A stretch of 10,654 nt of DNA from contig CALABV010000105.1 of NCBI GenBank assembly GCA_937886325.1, positions 1 through 10,654 of the forward strand, read 5' to 3'. Position numbers and translations under genes: made by a program. How positions within the stretch are numbered: position 1 is the first letter of the stretch; the number at the start of each line of letters is the position of its first letter. Shown here in pieces: positions 1 through 6,158 of the stretch. The notes below the pieces were generated by a model. The model made no database searches and had not been told where the DNA came from. It saw only the letters and a program-made list of their open reading frames with translations. The DNA comes from an uncultured Geobacter sp. (GTDB lineage Bacteria; Desulfobacterota; Desulfuromonadia; Geobacterales; Geobacteraceae).

Positions 1-587
1 CGATAGGGGACCGGGATCTCCCGTATTCTCAACTGTTGACGAACCGCGTTGATCTGCATCTCCACGGTCCAGCCGAAGTCGGTATCGCGCATCCCGAGTT
101 GTTGCAGCGCAGGCCACGAGAGTGCCCGCATCGGTCCCAGGTCCGTGTAGCGGTATCCCCAGAACAGACGGATGAGCCCGGTGGCAAGCCATCCGCCGAA
201 ACGCTGCTGGGGGGTCAGCGCCAGGCGGTTCACGGGAATGCGGCGGGTCAGAACGAAGTCCGCTTCGTCGGTCGCGATGGGGGAAAGGATATCCGGCAGT
301 TTGCCGAGGTCGTCGCTTCCGTCGGCATCCACGAAGGCGACGATATCAGGCGGATCGTCGCCGAGGCGGGCAATGCCTGCCAGGCAGGCCCGGCCGTAGC
401 CGGGCACGGGTTCGCTTGCCACTTCCGCCCCATGGGCGCCGGCAACGGTTGACGTCCGGTCCGTAGAGCCGTTGTCCACCGCGATGACGCGGTCAATCAC
501 CGTCGGAACGGCTGACAGGACGCCGGGCAGGGAAAGCTCTTCGTTGCGTGCAGGCAGTATCAGCGCGATTGTGCGGCCGTTCATCAT
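1..587 (-). CDS. Family 2 glycosyltransferase, N-terminal part (cut by window edge)
   Basis: The gene starts at the ATG at 587-585 and stays open to base 1, giving 195 residues without a stop, so the C-terminus lies outside the window. A GGAG lies 8 bases before this ATG; a second in-frame ATG follows directly at 584-582. The protein has the GT-A fold signature of family GT2: ILPARNEE at residues 10-17, VDNGSTDRT at 37-45, and the DAD metal/nucleotide-sugar motif at 87-89 within FVDADGSDD. Later segments (GGWLATGLIRLFWG near 131-144, YTDLGPMRAL near 148-157, FGWTVEMQ near 171-178) resemble the dolichyl-phosphate mannose/glucose synthase-like branch, which transfers a sugar from a nucleotide donor to a lipid phosphate or other acceptor at the cytoplasmic face of the membrane. 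No membrane segment is visible in the part present. The acceptor cannot be told. It is separated by 134 bases and a palindromic element from the gene upstream, so it is probably its own unit. Confidence 0.88.
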   Translation of the reverse strand, partial: MMNGRTIALILPARNEELSLPGVLSAVPTVIDRVIAVDNGSTDRTSTVAGAHGAEVASEPVPGYGRACLAGIARLGDDPPDIVAFVDADGSDDLGKLPDILSPIATDEADFVLTRRIPVNRLALTPQQRFGGWLATGLIRLFWGYRYTDLGPMRALSWPALQQLGMRDTDFGWTVEMQINAVRQQLRIREIPVPY

Positions 588-627
588 ATCGATGGCTCCG
601 ATAGTTCGAGTATGCGGCCGTATGGTA

Positions 628-713
628 CCCCACTTTGAAAAAGGGGTGCAAGGGGGGACTCCGGGCATCCGTCTGAGGCACACCCCCCTCAATTTCCCTT
701 TGACAAAGGGGGA
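628..713. repeat. Palindromic C/G-run intergenic element
   Basis: Two arms of about 30 bases face each other across this gap. The left arm (628-658) reads CCCCACTTTGAAAAAGGGG followed by a G run; the right arm (683-713) begins with a C run and contains a perfect CCCTTTG-A-CAAAGGG hairpin at 696-710. The arms are imperfect inverted copies of one another, and each also folds on itself. No T-tract follows either arm on the minus strand, so it is not a classical intrinsic terminator, although it sits just after the stop codon at 722-724 and could still end or stabilise that transcript. It looks like a dispersed REP/MITE-type palindrome; copy number cannot be judged from one window. Confidence 0.65.
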
Positions 714-721
714 GGCTCATC

Positions 722-2572
722 TTACTGAGACGGATTCTCTCCAGTTGCGGTCCGGCGCTCCCCGCGGGCCTTGATGCGACGATACACGACCGGTAGCAGC
801 GAGACCAGAGCCACCAGCAGGATTCCAATCAGGAGGGTGGGCGACACCTTTCCCCGAATCAGGCCGGGCAGCGAACTGGAGAAGACGATGAATGCGATGC
901 ATGCCGGAAGCATGCAGAAAAAGGTTGCCGCAACATACTGCATGAAGGGTATCCTGGTCAGGCCGAATGCGTAATTGAGCAGGTTGAAGGGAAAGGCCGG
1001 GATGAGCCGGGTAAAGGCCACCACCTTCCAGCCGTGGATTTCAACCTCACGATCCAGCCGCCGCCATCTGGGGCTGGTCAGTTTGCTTTCAACCCAGTCC
1101 CCGGCCAGGAAGCGGGCCGTCAGAAATGCCAGGGAAGCCCCGATGGTCGCGCCGATGATGGTGTAGACGACTCCCCAGAAGGGGCCGAACAGGATCCCGC
1201 CCACGATGGTGATGGGGAGGCCCGGCAGGAAGAACACAGGTGCAAGGGAGTAGATGAGCATGTAGATGGCGGGAGCAAGAATGCCGTACCCCTGGATCAA
1301 TTCCCTGAGCTTCTCCTGTTCAAAGTACCGCGACGCGCCGGAAAAGTGGACGGCTGCAATGGCGGCCACCAGGAACGCGGCAAGGAGCAACGGTTTCACA
1401 GGGTTCTTCCCGGTTTCCTCTCCGGCCGAGAACGTCCGTTCGCGCAGCACCGCCGCGCCCTCTTTCCTCTTGAACTCCCTTTTAAGCAGGAGCCGGTTCA
1501 GGTAGGTGAAGGGCGCCTTTGAGACCCTTGCTTTTCCCGACAGGGCATTTTCAGCGTCGAACAGGATGTCGAGGACATGGCTGCATGAGCCGCGTTTGTC
1601 AAGCGCGGCGGCGCAGGCGGCGCAGTAGGTTACCATTTTCCTGCCGTCCGTCTCGGAATGGCGCAGATTGCGCCATTCTTCGGCCAGTTCCGGCGCCAGA
1701 AACGCCACAGCCCCGCCTTCTCCGCAACAGATGCTTGCAGTACCCGAATGGGTCATTTCCTCGATTTCCAGACCCGTGCGGACGACCAGTTTCCTGACGG
1801 CAGCGTGAATGCCCGGGGCTTTCCGTATGGAGCAGGGGTCGTGGATGGTTACCGTTCCTGAAACCCGTCGGACGGGGATATCGGCGTCGGCCAGCGCTTC
1901 ATAGATGGCGCCTGTGGTGAGTCCCTCGCCGTATGTGCCGAACATCAGATGACAATTCGGGCAGGCCGTGAGCACCGTTTTGACCCCCCGGCCGACGAGA
2001 TAGTCCCGCATTTCGTTGAACATTGCCCTGAAATACGCCTCTCTCCCCAGGTCGTGGGACGGCTTCATGCAGCAGTCGAATACTACCCCCAGCGTGGGGA
2101 TGGTCCGGCGCAGGGTGTCGAAGGCTTTCCTGACACCCTCAGGTCTGGTGCCCGCAAGTGCGCAGCCCGGGAAGAATACCGTGTCGCATCCCTCCGGCAG
2201 GCGGTAGAGGCTGAAGCGTCGACTGGCCCCTCTCTTTTCGTAGCTAGTGATGACGGTATGCTCGGGAAACCTGCCGCCGCCCCGGTCAACAGTCTCCCGC
2301 CGCATTTCGAGGAACAGGGCATTCAGGTCCAGCCCTTCCGGGCATACCGACGAGCAGAGTCCGCACAGGTTGCATTCGAAGGGAAGCGCCTTGGATTCAT
2401 TGTTCGACGGATTATACAAATCGGTAATGCGTCCGGGGTTCCCGTATTTGCGCAGGAACGCACAGTCGCGAAGGCAGATGTCGCATGCCGTGCAGCCTTT
2501 CCGGACCTTATCCAGCAGCTTTCGAAGGGAAGGGCGGAGTTCCGGGGAAGATGATTCATCCTTCTTTGTCAT
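722..2572 (-). CDS. Fe-S oxidoreductase (2x[4Fe-4S], 2xCCG) fused to TVP38/TMEM64 VTT membrane domain
   Basis: This is a fusion of a soluble Fe-S module and a membrane module (about 616 residues; residue numbers here count from the ATG at 2578). Two ferredoxin-type cysteine sets come first: C29/C32/C35/C39 and C69/C72/C75/C79. Two complete CCG cysteine-rich domains (the family in GlpC, HdrB, LutA and DsrK) follow: C139, C169-C170, C206, C209 and C249, C284-C285-G, C319, C322. After a charged linker (about 360-390) a hydrophobic segment begins near 396, and residues about 430-560 match a VTT domain (PIYP-like FLPGLPITIVGG at 450-461, RLIPAFPFNLLNYAFG at 524-539), with a last membrane span near 580-600. 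The CCG part is expected to bind a non-cubane Fe-S cluster and pass electrons or reduce a disulfide-like substrate; VTT proteins are membrane proteins, some being lipid scramblases or linked to redox partners. The start is set by GAAGGGA at 2579-2585: it abuts the ATG at 2578 but lies 6 bases from the in-frame ATG at 2572. That ribosome site overlaps the stop of the upstream gene, implying translational coupling. The substrate is unknown. Confidence 0.88.
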   Translation of the reverse strand: MTKKDESSSPELRPSLRKLLDKVRKGCTACDICLRDCAFLRKYGNPGRITDLYNPSNNESKALPFECNLCGLCSSVCPEGLDLNALFLEMRRETVDRGGGRFPEHTVITSYEKRGASRRFSLYRLPEGCDTVFFPGCALAGTRPEGVRKAFDTLRRTIPTLGVVFDCCMKPSHDLGREAYFRAMFNEMRDYLVGRGVKTVLTACPNCHLMFGTYGEGLTTGAIYEALADADIPVRRVSGTVTIHDPCSIRKAPGIHAAVRKLVVRTGLEIEEMTHSGTASICCGEGGAVAFLAPELAEEWRNLRHSETDGRKMVTYCAACAAALDKRGSCSHVLDILFDAENALSGKARVSKAPFTYLNRLLLKREFKRKEGAAVLRERTFSAGEETGKNPVKPLLLAAFLVAAIAAVHFSGASRYFEQEKLRELIQGYGILAPAIYMLIYSLAPVFFLPGLPITIVGGILFGPFWGVVYTIIGATIGASLAFLTARFLAGDWVESKLTSPRWRRLDREVEIHGWKVVAFTRLIPAFPFNLLNYAFGLTRIPFMQYVAATFFCMLPACIAFIVFSSSLPGLIRGKVSPTLLIGILLVALVSLLPVVYRRIKARGERRTATGENPSQ

Positions 2573-2578
2573 GGTCAT

Positions 2579-2585
2579 TCCCTTC
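2579..2585 (-). promoter_or_regulatory. Ribosome binding site overlapping the upstream stop codon
   Basis: On the minus strand GAAGGGA occupies 2585-2579 and shares bases with the TGA (2586-2584) of the beta-barrel gene. Spacing is 0 to the ATG at 2578 and 6 to the ATG at 2572, which favours the latter as the true start of the Fe-S/VTT protein. The overlap of stop and ribosome site is the usual arrangement for coupled translation. Confidence 0.55.
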
Positions 2586-3420
2586 AGGGCGTCTGGTAAA
2601 AGATTCCCAAGGCGTAGTTGAAGCCAGCCGCGGTATTCTGTCCGTAGAGGGGCGGGGTGAAGGTGAGCTCAACACCCCATGCGGGAGTAAACTTGTAGCC
2701 CGCGGTGACTTCCAGTTTGCCCAGATCGAAGTTGTTGGTTGTCGTCGGGTTTCCGTCGTAGGCGTACTTGTTCCCGTTGTCAATACTGTATATCCCGTCC
2801 AGTTTCAACCTGCCGTAAAAGCTTTTGGTTACATCGACCCCGAACTCCACCAAGTACCTGAATTCGTCGGATGGGTCGCCGTCCCGGAAGCGGTACCCCA
2901 GTTCCAGGTTGACATAGCCGGGGATGTGCGGATACAGGGACTTGCCGTATAGGAGCTTGCCCTCATAGTCGAACTGGCCGTTACCGAGCGGAAGCCGGTC
3001 GTTCTTGTCGTAGGCCGACGGGATCTTCAGCAGGGCCTGGACGGACAGGATGCCCCAGTTTCCTTCCGCCAGCTTGTAGCGGGCTGCCACGTCGATGTCG
3101 CCCACCCCCCAGGTGGTCATGTCCACCGTGGTCTCGTTCTTGTCGATGCGTTTGTACACCATGGAATTGATAAGGGTAAGGTTGTTCGTCAGGCCGTATT
3201 CGATGTAGTTGTTCAGGTTGTAATCACGGAAGGTTCCGCCGTTGGGAAAATCGCTCTTGCCGCCGTCCGGGTCGAAGTTCTTGTCCGCGTAGTAGAAGTT
3301 GAAGCCCAGCTTGTCGTATAGTTTGCCCTTCTCCCGCGTCCATGCCCCCGCGAAAACGGAGCTTGCGGACAGGGCCACGAGCAGAGCCGTGCAGAGTGTG
3401 TTTGTAAGAAATCGTTTCAC
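2584..3420 (-). CDS. Putative outer-membrane beta-barrel protein
   Basis: The protein has 278 residues and starts at a GTG (3420-3418) preceded by a strong GGGAGGG at 3433-3427, 7 bases away from its GGAGG core. The longer open frame reaching 3699 is not used: it would overlap the upstream gene and bury the signal peptide. Residues 1-24 form a Sec signal peptide (KR, then a hydrophobic stretch, then SVFA before GAW). The mature part has many short stretches with alternating hydrophobic and polar residues, rich in Tyr, Phe and Gly and split by Asp/Asn/Gly turns (for example KLYDKLGFNFYYADKN, NNYIEYGLTNNLTLINSM, YVNLELGYRFRDGD), the pattern of outer-membrane strands. It ends FNYALGIFYQTP, with the final strand close to, but not at, the C-terminus. 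It has no cysteine pairs or heme motifs. It recalls the MetA-pathway/transporter-type barrel proteins, but I do not recognise a specific family. It lies between a rhodanese lipoprotein and an Fe-S membrane protein, so it may let their substrate cross the outer membrane. Confidence 0.82.
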   Translation of the reverse strand: MKRFLTNTLCTALLVALSASSVFAGAWTREKGKLYDKLGFNFYYADKNFDPDGGKSDFPNGGTFRDYNLNNYIEYGLTNNLTLINSMVYKRIDKNETTVDMTTWGVGDIDVAARYKLAEGNWGILSVQALLKIPSAYDKNDRLPLGNGQFDYEGKLLYGKSLYPHIPGYVNLELGYRFRDGDPSDEFRYLVEFGVDVTKSFYGRLKLDGIYSIDNGNKYAYDGNPTTTNNFDLGKLEVTAGYKFTPAWGVELTFTPPLYGQNTAAGFNYALGIFYQTP

Positions 3421-3442
3421 TGAATTCCCTCCCGGGGTGAAG

Positions 3443-3475
3443 CTGCGGGGGCCGGCGTTTCCCGGCGTCCCGCAG
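3443..3475 (-). other. GC-rich hairpin between rhodanese and barrel genes
   Basis: In the 80-base intercistronic gap the minus strand carries CTGCGGG (3475-3469) and CCCGCAG (3449-3443), a perfect 7-bp outer stem, with an inner GCCGG/CCGGC stem. No T-run follows in the direction of transcription, so an intrinsic terminator is unlikely. A structure just upstream of the barrel's ribosome site could act as an mRNA stabiliser or processing site that sets the ratio of the two proteins. Confidence 0.55.
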
Positions 3476-3500
3476 GGATAATTGTGTTCAATTGGCTCGA

Positions 3501-5405
3501 TCAGGAAGCGGAACCCGTGAGGAACGGTCTTCCCGAAGGCGTCTGTCGCCAGCCGGGTGTCGGGTCCAGTTGATAGGAGGGATCTTCGGTATAGGTCGTG
3601 CTCCATCCCATCCAGCCGTCCGAGTAGTTGCGGATGGTCCCGTACCCCATCAGGTACCCATAAAGGTAGGCCAGGCTTGAGCGATACCCGCCGCCGCAAT
3701 AGAAGATCAACTCCTTGCCCGTGGTTGCGCCGAGGCTGTTCCAGTGATCCCGGACCTCGGTGAAACTGCGCAGGGTAGCGTCGGAGTCGGTATAGACCCT
3801 GGATGCGTCGTCAGCGTCTCCCGCCCAGACGGCGCCGGGTATTCTTCCTTTTGCGGCAAGATAGCTGTAGCCGCTGATACTTCCGGTAAATTCTCCTTCA
3901 GCGCGCACGTCCGTCAGTACCGTGGAAACGGTGTTCAGGTAACGGTCGAAGACGTAATCGGTCGTCGCAAGCATGGCGGGACGGACCGTACCGGTGTAAA
4001 CGGTGGGTGTCGGGTAGTTGATAGTGGTTTCAACCGGCAGACCGTTTGCCGTCCACTGCCGGTAGCCTCCGTTCAGGAACCTGACATCGGACACTCCCGC
4101 ATACCTGAGTATCCACCAGAGCCGCGCGGCAAAGATGGGGCTGTCGCTGTAGACGACTACCGTGGTATCGGCGGTTATACCCATACTGCCCACGGCAGCC
4201 TTCAGTTGGTCGTCCGGAAGAAGGAACCAGCGGGGATACCCGTTTTCATAGGTGTCGGAGTTGGAATGGATGGCGCCCGGAATGTGGCCGAGGAGATAGG
4301 TGTTGTTCGCCCATCCCTGCTGCATGTCCTCGATGCTTCCCCAATGGGTCTCGAAGATCAGGTATTTGTGATTGCGGTCGTAGTTGTAGTTGGGAGGCGC
4401 CGCGGATATGCCGCCGGGTTTGTGATAGTCGATGAGGGCCTTGACCCATGCGGGATAGACGGCTGTTGAGTAGTTGGTCGCCTTTTCCATGGGAAGGTTC
4501 GCGTCGGCGGCCCATTCCCACATGGAAGCGTCGTAATTGGACGCCTTGGAATATCCCATCAGTCGGAGGATGAAATACACGTACCCGCTGCGGATGCCGG
4601 CCGTACAATAGGACGTCACCTCTTTGTCCCTGGTAATGCCGCGGGATTCGAGCAGCGTCTTCATGTCCGCATAGTTAAGGACGGTCTTGTCCGTAGCATA
4701 GTACCACTCATACGGTATTTGCACCGCATTGGTGATGTGACCGCCCCGTTTCTCGCCGTACAGTTGCCAGCCGATGAATTCCTCGTCGGTCCGGGCATCG
4801 ATGATTGCGAAATCGCCATCCTGATAGCGATCCAGAATATGATCCGCCGTGGCCCGGGCCGAAGGCTGTATCCTGGCGGTGAACGTTTTTCCGGGAAGGG
4901 TGGTCTTCGCCGCCTCGACGGGCCTGCCGTCCGCGGCCCATTTGTCCCATCCGCCGTTCAGGATGTGCACGTCGGTGCATCCAAGATACTCAAGCATCCA
5001 GAAGATGCGGCCGGCGGCGCCCCAGGATGCGGTGGTGTTGTCGTAGATGACGATCTTTGAGTCCCTGGCGAGACCGGCCTTGCCCAGGAGACCCTCAAGC
5101 GTCGCGGTATCCTTCAGGCCGACGCCCGCAGTCCAGAAATCACTGTGCTTCATGCTGATGGCGCCCAGGATATGGGCGGTATCATAGCCGGAACCCCGCG
5201 CGTCGATAATCACCAGCCCGCTTTTGTTCAGGTTTGCCAGAACGGACTCGGGGGTAACCAGGAGATTCGCATTGGGGAAATCCTTTGAGGCCGCAACCAG
5301 TTGCACATCGCTCGTCACGGATTTTTCCGCGACCGAGCTTCCGCACCCCGCGAGCAGCATTACCGTCAGCAGCAGCGCGCAATACACCAAACGCTTCATC
5401 GTCAT
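3501..5405 (-). CDS. Exported lipoprotein with four rhodanese domains
   Basis: The start is the ATG at 5405-5403, with GGAGG at 5415-5411 and a 5-base gap; an upstream in-frame GTG at 5420 would overlap this ribosome site and is rejected. The 634-residue product opens with a lipoprotein signal (MTMKRLVYC, a hydrophobic run, then LAGC with the lipidated Cys at residue 21; +2 is Gly, so outer-membrane sorting is expected). Four rhodanese-like domains follow, at about 45-165, 185-305, 320-460 and 475-605. They come as two thiosulfate-sulfurtransferase-like pairs. In each pair the first domain lacks the catalytic Cys (YDNTTASWGAAGR; YSDSPIFAARL) and the second has it (CTAGIRS, Cys 267; CGGGYRS, Cys 570). 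Two-domain rhodaneses typically have an inactive first and an active second half, so this protein looks like a tandem duplication of such an enzyme. Likely role: sulfane-sulfur (or selenium) transfer or binding in the periplasm. Geobacter sulfurreducens extH-extI is, as I recall, another rhodanese-like lipoprotein next to an outer-membrane channel; homology to it is not shown here. Confidence 0.93.
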   Translation of the reverse strand: MTMKRLVYCALLLTVMLLAGCGSSVAEKSVTSDVQLVAASKDFPNANLLVTPESVLANLNKSGLVIIDARGSGYDTAHILGAISMKHSDFWTAGVGLKDTATLEGLLGKAGLARDSKIVIYDNTTASWGAAGRIFWMLEYLGCTDVHILNGGWDKWAADGRPVEAAKTTLPGKTFTARIQPSARATADHILDRYQDGDFAIIDARTDEEFIGWQLYGEKRGGHITNAVQIPYEWYYATDKTVLNYADMKTLLESRGITRDKEVTSYCTAGIRSGYVYFILRLMGYSKASNYDASMWEWAADANLPMEKATNYSTAVYPAWVKALIDYHKPGGISAAPPNYNYDRNHKYLIFETHWGSIEDMQQGWANNTYLLGHIPGAIHSNSDTYENGYPRWFLLPDDQLKAAVGSMGITADTTVVVYSDSPIFAARLWWILRYAGVSDVRFLNGGYRQWTANGLPVETTINYPTPTVYTGTVRPAMLATTDYVFDRYLNTVSTVLTDVRAEGEFTGSISGYSYLAAKGRIPGAVWAGDADDASRVYTDSDATLRSFTEVRDHWNSLGATTGKELIFYCGGGYRSSLAYLYGYLMGYGTIRNYSDGWMGWSTTYTEDPSYQLDPTPGWRQTPSGRPFLTGSAS

Positions 5406-5445
5406 TTCTTCCTCCCTCACTGAATTGCCATGTAATGTTAATGAG

Positions 5446-5475
5446 TAGATAAAGGTTTCAGTTGCGGGAAGTCAA
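5446..5475 (-). promoter_or_regulatory. Candidate sigma-70 promoter of the rhodanese unit
   Basis: On the minus strand TTGACT (5475-5470) is followed after 18 bases by TATCTA (5451-5446). The -35 matches 5 of 6 consensus bases; the -10 is weak. It lies 41 bases upstream of the rhodanese start codon in an AT-rich gap, directly next to a palindrome. This is a by-eye match only. Confidence 0.35.
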
Positions 5476-5490
5476 ATGGATAATATCCAT
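5476..5490. promoter_or_regulatory. 15-bp palindrome, candidate operator
   Basis: ATGGATA-A-TATCCAT is a perfect inverted repeat with 7-bp arms. It abuts the candidate -35 element of the rhodanese promoter, which is a normal place for an activator or repressor site. The regulator is not in this window and the motif does not match a site I can name with confidence. Confidence 0.45.
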
Positions 5491-5547
5491 ATTGTAAATG
5501 AGTGATATTTAGTATTTCGATGAAGTTTTGCGGGTGTTATTTTCCAT

Positions 5548-6129
5548 TCAGGAGGAAGTCGTAATTTCGCGCAGTCGGCCGGGTATGTCCCAATTCTTCA
5601 TGAGAACGGCGACGGCGTGGGGGACCAAGTGTTCCCATGGCTCGTTCCTCGCCATCCGTCCGCGGATGTCGGTTGCGCTCAGGCCTTTCTGCGCGGACGA
5701 TACTTCTCTGAGCAGGTGGGTGGCAAGCCCGAGTGATGTGAAGTACTCCAGCTTGCGCTTTCCCCAGTCGTCATAGATGGAGAGGAAAAAGAGACCGTCC
5801 AGGGGAACATAGTACCGGTAGAGTTCCGGAAGGTTGATGGGAAAGGGGACGATTGAGAAGCGGGACGGTGCGATGCCCGCTTCTTCCAGCACGGCGCGGG
5901 TCATGGTGTAGCGTTCGAAATAGGTGAGCGGGTTCGCGGCCGGATTGCTCCGCTTCAGGTCGGCGGATTCGTCTCTGGTCAGATGCGGGTCAGGGTTGGT
6001 GATCCCCACCACAAGGTGGCGGCACAGCGCCATCCCTGCAAGCAGGTAGACCAGGTGGTCGTTGTGGAGGACCTGGAAGCGGCCGTGGATGACCCCTGTT
6101 TCTGCATATGGCTTCGGTTCTCGTGTCAT
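5548..6129 (-). CDS. NMN adenylyltransferase-like nucleotidyltransferase
   Basis: The protein has 193 residues when started at the ATG at 6129-6127, which has GAGGA at 6141-6137 with 7-base spacing; the in-frame GTG at 6135 is only 1 base from that site and is unlikely. Near the N-terminus GRFQVLHNDHL is the HxGH-type nucleotide-binding motif in the form used by NadM-like and related adenylyltransferases, and LSATDIRGRM near residue 163 corresponds to the ISxTxxR motif that contacts the triphosphate. A middle segment, NPLTYFERYTMTRAVLEEAG, resembles the NadM pattern ENPFTxxER. The expected reaction is transfer of AMP (or CMP) from ATP (CTP) to a phosphorylated substrate, with nicotinamide mononucleotide the leading guess. 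Length suits the family (about 170-200). It is the last gene of the operon, 29 bases after otsAB, so it may instead act on a sugar or polyol phosphate. No terminator hairpin is evident after its stop. Confidence 0.8.
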   Translation of the reverse strand: MTREPKPYAETGVIHGRFQVLHNDHLVYLLAGMALCRHLVVGITNPDPHLTRDESADLKRSNPAANPLTYFERYTMTRAVLEEAGIAPSRFSIVPFPINLPELYRYYVPLDGLFFLSIYDDWGKRKLEYFTSLGLATHLLREVSSAQKGLSATDIRGRMARNEPWEHLVPHAVAVLMKNWDIPGRLREITTSS

Positions 6130-6158
6130 GGTCACGTCCTCATGCTTTCCGCGATCTC

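Noticed and set aside
1945..1965. CPNCH (CXXCH, heme c motif) in the Fe-S/VTT protein
   Set aside because: It is the closing CXXC of the first CCG domain with a His by chance; the domain is cytoplasmic by prediction and no other CXXCH is present.
1949..2554. Plus-strand open frame of 201 residues (others: 36-452, 1034-1522, 3744-4469, 7536-8093)
   Set aside because: Each is antisense to a gene with recognisable domains, has a low-complexity Arg/Gly/Pro/Ala-rich translation and shows no family motif.
2584..3699. 371-residue version of the barrel protein starting at 3699
   Set aside because: It would overlap about 200 bases of the rhodanese gene and leave a signal peptide in the middle; the GTG at 3420 has a strong ribosome site right before the signal peptide.
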